Notes under the pieces: model-generated
Told to the model about the DNA's origin: nothing
The model's input: the letters and a program-made list of their open reading frames with translations, nothing else
The model's database searches: none
Assembly: GCA_905370255.1 (NCBI GenBank)
Contig: CAJPKC010000109.1
Location: forward strand, 1-5,300
Direction: 5' to 3'
Length of the DNA stretch: 5,300 nt
DNA from: Streptococcus oralis
GTDB taxonomy: Bacteria > Bacillota > Bacilli > Lactobacillales > Streptococcaceae
In this document: in pieces, positions 1-5,300 of the stretch
How the letters are laid out: each line of letters begins with the position of its first letter
Numbering within the stretch: the first letter of the stretch is position 1
Translations under genes and position numbers: made by a program

Positions 1-1
1 G

Positions 2-655
2 ACCAATACAGGCCTATCCGTTGAGGACTTTATGCAGCTTGATTTGGCCAACCTCTTGCCAGACCTACCAGGTAATATACATGGTATCAACCCTAACCGC
101 TATACCTTTTATCAGGATGTTCTCTGCCCGATTCTTGATCGACACATGACACCTGAACAGGACAAGCCTCACTTTGCCCAGGCAGCTGAGACTCTTGCTG
201 CTATTAAAGAAAAAGCTGGAGTCTACGCTTATCTTTTCGAAACTCAAGACCAGTTGAATGCTATTTTAAGTGGCAAGGTTGATGTAGGCCGACGCATTCG
301 TCAAGCCTATCAAGCAGGTGATAAAGAGAGCTTGCAACAAATTGCTAGGGAAGAATTACCAAAATTAAGAAGCCAGATTGAAACCTTCCACAAGTTCTTT
401 AGCCACCAATGGTTGAAAGAAAACAAGGTCTTTGGTTTGGACACAGTCGATATCCGCATGGGTGGGCTCTTGCAACGTATCAAGCGAGCAGAAAGCCGTA
501 TCGAGGCTTATTTGGCTGGTCAAATTGACCGCATCGAAGAATTAGAAGTCGAAATTCTTCCATTTACTGACTTCTACGCAGATAAGGATTTCGCAGCCAC
601 AACAGCTAACCAGTGGCATACCATTGCAACAGCTTCAACCATTTATACGACATAA
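2..655 (+). CDS. C-terminal part of a GH20 exo-beta-N-acetylhexosaminidase (5' end outside window)
   Basis: The reading frame is open from base 2 to the TAA at 653-655, giving 218 residues with no stop. The ATG at 32 is internal and lacks a ribosome binding site, so the gene begins left of the window. The protein is soluble and mostly helical, with no signal or membrane segment. The segment [11 protein letters not shown] followed by [21 protein letters not shown] (about 430-515) resembles the helical tail after the barrel in streptococcal family 20 hexosaminidases such as pneumococcal GH20C. Those enzymes remove terminal GlcNAc/GalNAc from glycans. The catalytic Asp-Glu pair is not in this fragment, so activity cannot be judged. 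The next genes encode an oligosaccharide importer, which supports a glycan-degrading role. I cannot tell whether the full gene is intact or a remnant. Family call from memory, moderately sure. Confidence 0.72.
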   Translation, partial: TNTGLSVEDFMQLDLANLLPDLPGNIHGINPNRYTFYQDVLCPILDRHMTPEQDKPHFAQAAETLAAIKEKAGVYAYLFETQDQLNAILSGKVDVGRRIRQAYQAGDKESLQQIAREELPKLRSQIETFHKFFSHQWLKENKVFGLDTVDIRMGGLLQRIKRAESRIEAYLAGQIDRIEELEVEILPFTDFYADKDFAATTANQWHTIATASTIYTT

Positions 656-683
656 AGATTAGAACACCCTGCATGAAGCAAGA

Positions 684-699
684 TGTTTCTCGTGAAACA
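684..699. promoter_or_regulatory. parS: parS-like ParB binding site
   Basis: The 16 bases TGTTTCTCGTGAAACA match the bacterial chromosomal parS consensus TGTTNCACGTGAAACA at 15 of 16 positions (N counted as a match). The only difference is T for A at position 7. The right half-site GTGAAACA is perfect, and the left half differs from its mirror image by that one base. ParB (Spo0J) binds such sites, spreads along the DNA and loads SMC near the replication origin. Streptococcus pneumoniae has ParB and a few origin-proximal parS sites but no ParA. The site lies after the hexosaminidase stop and before its terminator, so it is transcribed as 3' untranslated sequence. The match is seen directly; ParB binding is inferred. 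Confidence 0.75.
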
Positions 700-720
700 C
701 ACTTCTTATATAAAAAAGTT

Positions 721-750
721 CTCCACATAAAATAATTTGTGGAGTTTTTT
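721..750 (+). terminator. Rho-independent terminator of the hexosaminidase gene
   Basis: CTCCACA (721-727) pairs with TGTGGAG (738-744) in a 7 bp stem with a 10-base AT-rich loop, followed directly by six T residues. An A run at 712-717 could add weak A-T pairing at the base. It lies 65 bases after the stop of the upstream gene and just before the promoter of the transporter operon, so it separates the two transcription units. Confidence 0.85.
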
Positions 751-763
751 CTATAATTTGTAG

Positions 764-793
764 TTTAAACTGTCCTAAAAATAAGAGTATACT
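764..793 (+). promoter_or_regulatory. Promoter of the sugar transporter operon
   Basis: The -10 hexamer TATACT at 788-793 matches five of six consensus bases. The -35 is weak: TTTAAA at 764-769 (4/6, 18-base spacer) or TTAAAC at 765-770 (3/6, 17-base spacer). There is no TG extension of the -10. The predicted start is near base 800, giving a leader of about 66 bases. A weak -35 is plausible for a regulated sugar operon. The predicted start falls inside the adjacent cre operator. Confidence 0.65.
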
Positions 794-797
794 ATTT

Positions 798-812
798 TTG
801 TAAACGTTATCA
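798..812 (+). promoter_or_regulatory. cre operator (CcpA binding site)
   Basis: TTGTAAACGTTATCA fits the catabolite-responsive element consensus WTGNAANCGNWNNCW at every defined position, including the central CG. It starts 5 bases after the -10 element, so it covers the predicted transcription start. That position normally gives repression by CcpA with HPr-Ser-P when a preferred sugar is present. The match is directly visible; the regulation is inferred from well-known Firmicute cre behaviour. Confidence 0.85.
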
Positions 813-865
813 AATCTAAAAATGTGAGATTATGAAGCTTTAGAAAAATAAAAAGGGAGGAAATT

Positions 866-1795
866 ATGAATAAGTTTTCAAAAACTTTAAGAGATAATTG
901 GATTTTTCTCTTAATGGTTTTACCAGGAACAATTTGGTTGATTTTATTCTTCTACATTCCAGTTTTTGGGAATGTGGTTGCCTTCAAAGACTACCATATG
1001 ACTGGTGAAGGATTCGTCCACAGTATTATAAATAGTAAATGGGTCGGACTAGATAACTTTAAATTCTTGTTTAGTTCCAAGGATGCCTTTGTCATCACTC
1101 GAAACACTGTCCTTTACAACCTTGGATTTATCTTTATCGGTTTAATTGTATCAGTTGGTATTGCCATTATCCTTAGTGAACTTCGCTCTAAGCAAATGGT
1201 TAAAATCTACCAAACATCTATGTTGTTCCCTTACTTCCTATCTTGGGTTATCATCAGTTTCTTTACAGATGCTTTCCTAAACATCGATAAAGGGCTTATC
1301 AACCACACCTTAGAAGCTCTTGGAATGAAGGGTATTAACTTCTACGCTGATGTAAGCATCTGGCCTTACCTCCTCCTCTTCCTGGGTATCTGGAAAGGCT
1401 TTGGATATAGTAGTGTGATGTACTACGCAACTATCATGGGTATTGACCCAACTTACTACGAAGCAGCGACAGTGGACGGTGCTAGCAAATGGCAACGTAT
1501 CCGTAACGTAACCATCCCTCAGTTGACACCGCTTGTGACAGTATTGACCATCCTTGCAGTCGGAAACATCTTCCGTGCAGACTTCGGTCTCTTCTACCAA
1601 ATCCCTCACAACGCTGGTCAGCTCTATAGTGTAACAAACGTATTGGACGTCTATGTCTTTAACGGATTGACTCAGACAGCAGATATCGGTATGGCTTCAG
1701 CAGCCGGTCTCTACCAGTCAGTCGTCGGTTTGATTCTCGTTATCCTATCAAACTTACTTGCAAGACGTGTTGATCCTAACTCAGCACTATTCTAG
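866..1795 (+). CDS. ngtP1: Sugar ABC transporter permease 1 (LplB/MalF-like), probable N-glycan importer subunit
   Basis: This 309-residue protein is one of the two membrane subunits of an oligosaccharide importer. The ATG follows a clear GGGAGG at 855-860. About six hydrophobic helices are visible, the first at residues 13-33 (FLLMVLPGTIWLILFFYIP, typical of LplB/COG4209 permeases). The cytoplasmic coupling loop that docks on the ATPase is present at residues 199-218 as YYEAATVDGA, then IRNVTIP, a good EAA---G---I-P motif. Length is normal for the family. The stop is 13 bases before the next permease, which indicates co-transcription and heterodimer formation. The cre site upstream suggests carbon catabolite repression. 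The transporter family is certain. The symbol ngtP1 rests on remembered similarity to the pneumococcal Man5GlcNAc importer and is less sure. Confidence 0.93.
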   Translation: MNKFSKTLRDNWIFLLMVLPGTIWLILFFYIPVFGNVVAFKDYHMTGEGFVHSIINSKWVGLDNFKFLFSSKDAFVITRNTVLYNLGFIFIGLIVSVGIAIILSELRSKQMVKIYQTSMLFPYFLSWVIISFFTDAFLNIDKGLINHTLEALGMKGINFYADVSIWPYLLLFLGIWKGFGYSSVMYYATIMGIDPTYYEAATVDGASKWQRIRNVTIPQLTPLVTVLTILAVGNIFRADFGLFYQIPHNAGQLYSVTNVLDVYVFNGLTQTADIGMASAAGLYQSVVGLILVILSNLLARRVDPNSALF

Positions 1796-1804
1796 AAAGG
1801 AGGA
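1796..1804 (+). promoter_or_regulatory. Ribosome binding site fixing the start of permease 2
   Basis: AAAGGAGGA is a near-perfect anti-16S match that overlaps the base after the stop of permease 1. The AGGAGG core is 5 bases before the ATG at 1809. It decides the start: the longer in-frame ATG at 1758 lies inside permease 1 and has no such site. Confidence 0.9.
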
Positions 1805-1808
1805 GCAT

Positions 1809-2729
1809 ATGGCAAAAAAAATTCAAAAAGAAAAAATTGATAATGTTGGCATACACTCCTTCAGCAAAAAAGCAGATATCTTCTTTAGTATCATATCTGG
1901 TTTGCTGGCCTTCTCTTGTATCTTGCCTTTCATCTTTGTAATCATTATCTCAGTTACAGATGAGAAGAGTATTGTTCAATATGGATATAGTTTCTTCCCT
2001 TCCAAGTTTGGTGTAGATGGATTCCAATTCTTGGCTCAGTTTAAAGACAAAATTTTACAAGCGCTCTTTATCTCAGCCTTTGTGACAGTTGTCGGTACAT
2101 TGACAAACGTATTCATCACAACAACATACGCTTATGCCATCTCACGTTCAACATTTAAGTATCGCAAATTCTTTACAATCTTTGCTCTTCTTAGTATGTT
2201 GTTCAATGCTGGTTTGGTACCAGGCTATATCGTGGTAACTCAGTTACTTCACTTGGGTGATACTATTTGGGCCTTGATTGTTCCGATGCTTCTATCACCA
2301 TTCAACATCATGTTGATGCGGTCTTTCTTCAAGAAAACCATTCCAGAAGCAATCCTCGAATCAGCTCGTATCGATGGTGCTAGCGAGGCGCGGATCTTCT
2401 TCCAAATCTGTTTACCACTCTCTCTTCCAGGGATTGCAACTATCACACTGTTGACAGCACTTGGATTCTGGAACGACTGGTTCAATGCCCTTCTTTACAT
2501 CAAGAGTGACAACTTGTATCCATTGCAATATTTGCTCATGCAAATTCAAAACAACATGGATTACATTGCTAAGTCAGTTGGGATGTCAGGACAACTTGCA
2601 GTTGCCCTACCAAAAGAAACAGGTCGTATGGCCATGGTCGTAGTTGCGACTGTTCCAATTGCGATTCTCTATCCATTCTTCCAACGCTACTTTGTAAAAG
2701 GTTTAACTATCGGTGGTGTTAAAGAATAA
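1809..2729 (+). CDS. ngtP2: Sugar ABC transporter permease 2 (YtcP/MalG-like), probable N-glycan importer subunit
   Basis: This second membrane subunit has 306 residues from the ATG at 1809. The frame extends upstream to an ATG at 1758, but that start would overlap permease 1 and lacks a ribosome binding site. A charged Lys-rich N-terminus (MAKKIQKEKI) precedes about six membrane helices, the first near residues 30-50. The coupling loop at residues 184-203 reads ESARIDGA, then CLPLSLPG. It is the EAA motif with Ser in place of the first Ala, common in this subfamily. The C-terminus (QRYFVKGLTIGGVKE) is the classic ending of MalG/YtcP (COG0395) permeases. It pairs with permease 1 to form the channel. 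No ATPase gene follows, so a shared ATPase encoded elsewhere is expected. Family certain; the symbol is from recall. Confidence 0.93.
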   Translation: MAKKIQKEKIDNVGIHSFSKKADIFFSIISGLLAFSCILPFIFVIIISVTDEKSIVQYGYSFFPSKFGVDGFQFLAQFKDKILQALFISAFVTVVGTLTNVFITTTYAYAISRSTFKYRKFFTIFALLSMLFNAGLVPGYIVVTQLLHLGDTIWALIVPMLLSPFNIMLMRSFFKKTIPEAILESARIDGASEARIFFQICLPLSLPGIATITLLTALGFWNDWFNALLYIKSDNLYPLQYLLMQIQNNMDYIAKSVGMSGQLAVALPKETGRMAMVVVATVPIAILYPFFQRYFVKGLTIGGVKE

Positions 2730-2760
2730 GAGACACTGAGAAACAAGCTTTCTCTACCCT

Positions 2761-2789
2761 ATCTAACTTTTCTTTGTTGAAAAGTAGAT
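2761..2789 (+). other. Intercistronic hairpin before the binding-protein gene
   Basis: ACTTTTC (2766-2772) pairs with GAAAAGT (2779-2785) around the loop TTTGTT. After a single bulged A (2765), ATCT (2761-2764) pairs with AGAT (2786-2789), for 11 base pairs in all. It sits in the 106-base gap between permease 2 and the lipoprotein gene. No T tract follows, so it is not a standard terminator. In other sugar operons such hairpins act as mRNA processing or stability elements that raise binding protein over permease. That role here is inference. Confidence 0.5.
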
Positions 2790-2835
2790 CACTAAAATTG
2801 TTTTAAATTTAAAAATAAAAAAAGGAGTTTTTATC

Positions 2836-4320
2836 ATGAAAAACTGGAAAAAATATGCTTTTGCATCTGCTAGCCTTGTAGCTTTAGCTGCTAGCCTCGC
2901 TGCTTGTGGAAACCTTAAAGGTAACAACCAAAAAGCTGCTGACTCAGCTTCAGGTGACAAAACTGTTATCAAAATGTACCAAATCGGTGACAAACCAGAT
3001 AACTTGGATGAATTGCTAGAAAATGCAAACAAAATCATCGGAGAAAAAGTTGGTGCTAAATTGGATATCCAATACCTTGGTTGGGGTGACTACGGTAAGA
3101 AAATGTCAGTTATCACTTCATCAGGTGAAAACTATGATATCGCATTTGCAGATAACTATGTCGTAAACGCTCAAAAAGGTGCTTATGCTGACTTGACAGA
3201 ATTGTACAAGAAAGAAGGAGCTGAACTTTACAAAGCGCTTGACCCAGCTTACATCAAAGGTAACACTGTAAACGGTAAAATCTATGCAGTTCCAGTTGCA
3301 GCCAACGTTGCATCTTCACAAAACTTTGCTTTCAACGGCCCACTTCTTGAAAAATATGGAATCGATATCTCAGGTGTAACTTCATACGAAACACTTGAAC
3401 CAGTATTGAAACAAATCAAAGAAAAAGCTCCAGATGTAATGCCATTCGCTGTTGGTAAAAACTTTATCCCATCAGAAAACTTTGACTACCCAGTTGCAAA
3501 TGGTCTTCCATTCGTTATCGACCTTGAAGGAGACACTACTAAGATCGTAAACCGTTACGAAGTTCCTCGTTTCGTAGAACACTTGAAGACTCTTCACAAA
3601 TACTATGAAGCAGGATACATTCCAAAAGACGTAGCAACAAGCGAAACTTCATATGACCTTACTCAAGATACTTGGCTTGTTCGTGAAGAAACAGTAGGAC
3701 CAGCTGACTACGGTAGCAGCTTGCTTTCTCGTGTTGCTAACAGAGACATCCAAATCAAACCATTTACTAACTTCATCAAGAAAAACCAAACAACTCAAGT
3801 TGCAAACTTTGTAATCTCAAACAACTCTAAGAACAAAGAAAAAGCAATGGAAGTGTTGAACCTCTTGAACACTAACCCAGAACTCTTGAACGGTCTTGTT
3901 TACGGTCCAGAAGGCAAGAACTGGGAAAAAGTTGAAGGTAAAGAAAACCGTGTTAAAGTCCTTGATGGATACAAAGGAAACACTCACATGTCAGGATGGA
4001 ACACTGGTAACAACTGGATCCTTTACATCAACGAAAACGTTACAGATGAACAAATTGCACAATCTAAGAAAGACTTGGAAACTGCAAAAGAATCTCCAGC
4101 GCTTGGATTCATCTTCAACACTGACAACGTGAAATCTGAAATCTCAGCTATCACTAACACTATGCAACAATTCGATACAGCTATCAACACTGGTACTGTA
4201 GACCCAGAAAAAGCTATTCCAGAATTGATGGAAAAACTTAAATCTGAAGGTGCTTACCAAAAAGTATTGGATGAAATGCAAAAACAATACGACGAATTCT
4301 TGAAAAACAAAAAATCATAA
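2836..4320 (+). CDS. ngtS: Sugar-binding lipoprotein of the ABC importer (DUF3502-type), probable N-glycan binding protein NgtS
   Basis: This 494-residue extracellular lipoprotein should capture oligosaccharide and hand it to the two permeases. AAAGGAG at 2821-2827 supports the ATG. The signal peptide MKNWKKYAFASAS leads to the lipobox LAAC, with acylated Cys24. A low-complexity linker (about 25-42) precedes the family 1 binding fold, starting TVIKMYQIGDKPDNL; the segment YLGWGDYG (around Trp83) is typical of large-oligosaccharide binders. The C-terminal part, from GFIFNTDNV to the helical tail with VDPEKAIPELMEKLKSEGAY, resembles DUF3502 of LipO/YtcQ-type proteins. Length is normal for this group. 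Codons are strongly biased to AAC, GAA, AAA and GTT, indicating high expression. As I recall, the pneumococcal homologue binds Man5GlcNAc released by EndoD. Specificity here is inferred from that; the family is certain. Confidence 0.93.
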   Translation: MKNWKKYAFASASLVALAASLAACGNLKGNNQKAADSASGDKTVIKMYQIGDKPDNLDELLENANKIIGEKVGAKLDIQYLGWGDYGKKMSVITSSGENYDIAFADNYVVNAQKGAYADLTELYKKEGAELYKALDPAYIKGNTVNGKIYAVPVAANVASSQNFAFNGPLLEKYGIDISGVTSYETLEPVLKQIKEKAPDVMPFAVGKNFIPSENFDYPVANGLPFVIDLEGDTTKIVNRYEVPRFVEHLKTLHKYYEAGYIPKDVATSETSYDLTQDTWLVREETVGPADYGSSLLSRVANRDIQIKPFTNFIKKNQTTQVANFVISNNSKNKEKAMEVLNLLNTNPELLNGLVYGPEGKNWEKVEGKENRVKVLDGYKGNTHMSGWNTGNNWILYINENVTDEQIAQSKKDLETAKESPALGFIFNTDNVKSEISAITNTMQQFDTAINTGTVDPEKAIPELMEKLKSEGAYQKVLDEMQKQYDEFLKNKKS

Positions 4321-4357
4321 GAATAATTGATTTCGTGTATTCATTCCTAAAAGATGC

Positions 4358-4406
4358 GATCACTGCCTTGTCTGGAGTTTTCCAGACGGGGTGGTGATTC
4401 TTTTTT
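4358..4406 (+). terminator. Strong Rho-independent terminator of the transporter operon
   Basis: Bases 4358-4376 pair with 4381-4399 in an uninterrupted 19 bp stem closed by the loop GTTT, followed after one C by six T residues (4401-4406). Five of the pairs are G-U (4358, 4364, 4365, 4368 and 4369 with their partners), so the hairpin is complete only in RNA from the + strand. It should isolate the CPBP gene from the sugar operon. Confidence 0.93.
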
Positions 4407-4417
4407 GAGTAAACACA

Positions 4418-4423
4418 TATAAT
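4418..4423 (+). promoter_or_regulatory. Candidate -10 element for the CPBP gene
   Basis: A perfect TATAAT lies 12 bases after the terminator T run and 55 bases before the ATG, a sensible place for the CPBP promoter. No good -35 is found at 16-18 bases upstream, where the terminator stem lies, and there is no TG extension. A TTGAAA at 4433-4438 is a possible alternative -35 but lacks a clear -10. The CPBP gene must have some promoter here, because the upstream terminator is strong. Confidence 0.4.
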
Positions 4424-4478
4424 TATCTGCATTTGAAAACCAGGCATTTGCCTTACAAGTAGCGTTGGTAATAGGTAC

Positions 4479-5168
4479 ATGAAAAAATACCATCTTATTT
4501 TCAAAACTAGTGCAATCTTATCCTACTTATTTTTCGTATATGGACTTTCTCAGCTAACACTTATAATCCAAAACTACTGGCAATTTTCTTCTCAAATTGG
4601 CAATTTTTTCTGGATTCGAAATCTTGTCAGTCTAGTCTTCATCGGACTGATGGTATGGATATTAGTCAAGACAGGTCATGGATATCTTTTTGTTATTCCA
4701 AAGAAAAAATGGCTTTGGTATACAGTTTTGACGATTCTCGTAGCTGTGCTTCATATAACGTTTAATTTCCAAACGGCTAGACATGTTCAGTCTACCTATG
4801 AAGGTTGGGCCGTGTTAATCGGTTATAGTGAGACAAATTTTGCCGAGTTGGGACTCTACCTATCCTTATTTTTTCTAGGGCCTCTGATGGAAGAGTTGAT
4901 TTATAGAGGATTGCTCCAACATGCCTTTTTTAAAGATTCGAAATTTGGGCTTGACCTGATTCTTCCTTCGGTTTTATTTGCTCTTCCTCACTTTACAAGT
5001 TTTCCCAGTGTACTAGATATTCTTGTTTTTGCGACATTTGGAATCTTTTATGCGGGTCTAACTCGCTATACCAAGAGTATCTATCCTGGTTATATCGTTC
5101 ATGTTATCAATAATATCGTTGCAACATTGCCATTTTTGTTAACATTTCTTCATCGACTATTCAGTTAA
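4479..5168 (+). CDS. CPBP family intramembrane metalloprotease-like protein (CAAX/Abi, Rce1-type)
   Basis: This 229-residue integral membrane protein has about seven hydrophobic segments, near 10-30, 45-64, 79-96, 122-136, 160-170, 180-194 and 204-223. All three conserved CPBP motifs are present. They are EELIYR with Glu138, Glu139 and Arg143; F167-x3-H171 (FALPH); and H208-x3-N212 (HVINN). These residues form the presumed metal-binding active site, so the enzyme looks intact. Relatives cleave prenylated proteins in eukaryotes; bacterial members have been linked to bacteriocin self-immunity and peptide processing. No bacteriocin gene is visible here, so no substrate can be named. The start has only a short AGG 3 bases upstream, but a stop at 4434-4436 blocks any much longer frame. 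Codon use is less biased than in the binding protein, indicating low expression. Family sure, function unknown. Confidence 0.9.
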   Translation: MKKYHLIFKTSAILSYLFFVYGLSQLTLIIQNYWQFSSQIGNFFWIRNLVSLVFIGLMVWILVKTGHGYLFVIPKKKWLWYTVLTILVAVLHITFNFQTARHVQSTYEGWAVLIGYSETNFAELGLYLSLFFLGPLMEELIYRGLLQHAFFKDSKFGLDLILPSVLFALPHFTSFPSVLDILVFATFGIFYAGLTRYTKSIYPGYIVHVINNIVATLPFLLTFLHRLFS

Positions 5169-5197
5169 AACAAGACCTGTATTCAAGTCTTGTTTTT
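5167..5197 (+). terminator. Rho-independent terminator of the CPBP gene
   Basis: AAAACAAGAC (5167-5176) pairs with GTCTTGTTTT (5187-5196) in a 10 bp stem with a 10-base loop. The stem begins within the TAA stop codon of the CPBP gene. The right arm ends in a five-T run (5193-5197), and the A run on the left arm could let it work in the opposite direction too. Confidence 0.85.
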
Positions 5198-5217
5198 AAT
5201 TTTCGGTCAAATAAAAT

Positions 5218-5229
5218 GCATTCGCATTC
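5218..5229. repeat. Tandem GCATTC pair in the right-edge control region
   Basis: GCATTC occurs twice head to tail. It also contributes to the inverted repeat AATGC-attc-GCATT (5215-5228). It lies 10-21 bases before a -10-like, palindromic element, so it could be an operator half-site pair. Two 6-base copies are little evidence and could be chance. Confidence 0.25.
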
Positions 5230-5238
5230 TTGAGGGAG

Positions 5239-5252
5239 TATACTGGTATAGT
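5239..5252 (+). promoter_or_regulatory. Candidate extended -10 promoter with palindromic core
   Basis: TGGTATAGT (5244-5252) is an extended -10 (TGn plus TATAGT), and it overlaps TATACT at 5239-5244. Bases 5239-5250 form the inverted repeat TATAC-TG-GTATA, the size and shape of a small repressor operator. No good -35 is visible. It would serve a gene starting at the right edge. Confidence 0.45.
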
Positions 5253-5255
5253 TGA

Positions 5256-5300
5256 ATGAAAAATTATGATAATTTAATATTAGAAAAGAGAATCTTATGG
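5256..5300 (+). CDS. Possible start of a further gene (runs off the right edge)
   Basis: From the ATG at 5256 the frame MKNYDNLILEKRILW stays open to the window end, with a TGA directly before the ATG. There is no ribosome binding site at normal distance, and the candidate promoter would place the transcript start almost on the ATG. That would make it leaderless if real. An alternative start is the ATG at 5297, preceded by the weak purine run AGAAAAGAG (5282-5290). Only 15 codons are visible, so this may be chance. I cannot name a product. Confidence 0.25.
   Translation, partial: MKNYDNLILEKRILW

Noticed and set aside
32..34. ATG as the start of a short 207-residue gene
   Set aside because: The frame is open upstream to the window edge, no ribosome binding site precedes it, and the protein matches only the end of a larger enzyme.
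813..831. AATCT/AGATT inverted repeat in the operon leader as a riboswitch or operator
   Set aside because: Only 5 AT-rich base pairs with a 9-base loop; expected by chance in such sequence.
822..843. Tiny upstream frames in the operon leader (ATG-TGA at 822, ATG-AAG-CTT-TAG at 832)
   Set aside because: No ribosome binding site, one to three codons, and no sign of an attenuator structure.
1310..1609. Antisense frame of 99 residues within permease 1
   Set aside because: It shadows a clear membrane protein gene, has no ribosome binding site and resembles no family I know. The other antisense and off-frame stretches (65-247, 2249-2485, 2461-2643, 2763-3038, 3896-4132, 4238-4504) were dismissed for the same reason.
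1758..1808. Longer N-terminus for permease 2 from the ATG at 1758
   Set aside because: It overlaps permease 1 and lacks a ribosome binding site, while AGGAGG sits 5 bases before the ATG at 1809.
2738..2754. GAGAAA/TTTCTC hairpin after permease 2 as a terminator
   Set aside because: The stem is only 6 AT-rich base pairs and no T tract follows; the binding-protein gene is normally co-transcribed.
2774..2810. Internal promoter for the binding-protein gene
   Set aside because: TTGTTG at 2774-2779 has no -10 at 16-18 bases; the AT-rich stretch gives only poor matches.
1..5300. CRISPR array, tRNA/rRNA, insertion sequence or BOX/RUP-type repeat
   Set aside because: No repeated spacer pattern, tRNA-like fold, transposase or terminal repeats were seen in any gap.

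Overview
The window looks like Streptococcus of the pneumoniae/mitis group. The reasons are low-GC Firmicute codon use, strong AGGAGG-type ribosome binding sites, a streptococcal lipoprotein signal, and a gene order I recognise: a family 20 hexosaminidase end, two LplB/YtcP-type sugar permeases, a DUF3502-type sugar-binding lipoprotein and a CPBP membrane protein. From memory this matches the pneumococcal N-glycan importer region (NgtP1-NgtP2-NgtS, around SP_0090-SP_0092 in TIGR4). That identification is recall, not a search result.

Layout. 2-655 is the 3' end of a + strand gene, probably a GH20 exo-beta-N-acetylhexosaminidase, open to the left edge. 656-865 is a dense intergenic region holding, in order, a 15/16 match to the chromosomal ParB site parS, a Rho-independent terminator, a promoter, and a perfect CcpA (cre) operator over the predicted transcription start. 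866-4320 is a three-gene transporter operon: permease 1 (866-1795), permease 2 (1809-2729) and the binding lipoprotein (2836-4320). A hairpin without a T tract lies in the gap before the lipoprotein gene, and a very strong terminator follows it (4358-4406). 4479-5168 encodes a CPBP-family membrane protein (putative intramembrane protease) with its own terminator (5167-5197). 5198-5300 looks like the control region and possibly the first codons of a further gene.

How the parts work together. The hexosaminidase would trim GlcNAc/GalNAc from host glycans. The lipoprotein would capture the resulting oligosaccharide and the two permeases would form the import channel. No ATPase gene is present, so a shared ATPase encoded elsewhere (MsmK in pneumococci) must energise it. 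The cre site fits repression when a preferred sugar is available. The CPBP gene is separated from the operon by the strong terminator and has no evident link to sugar uptake.

I see no previously undescribed multi-gene system. The most interesting non-coding signal is the parS-like site in the 3' untranslated region of the hexosaminidase gene. All coding assignments are by family recognition without database searches.
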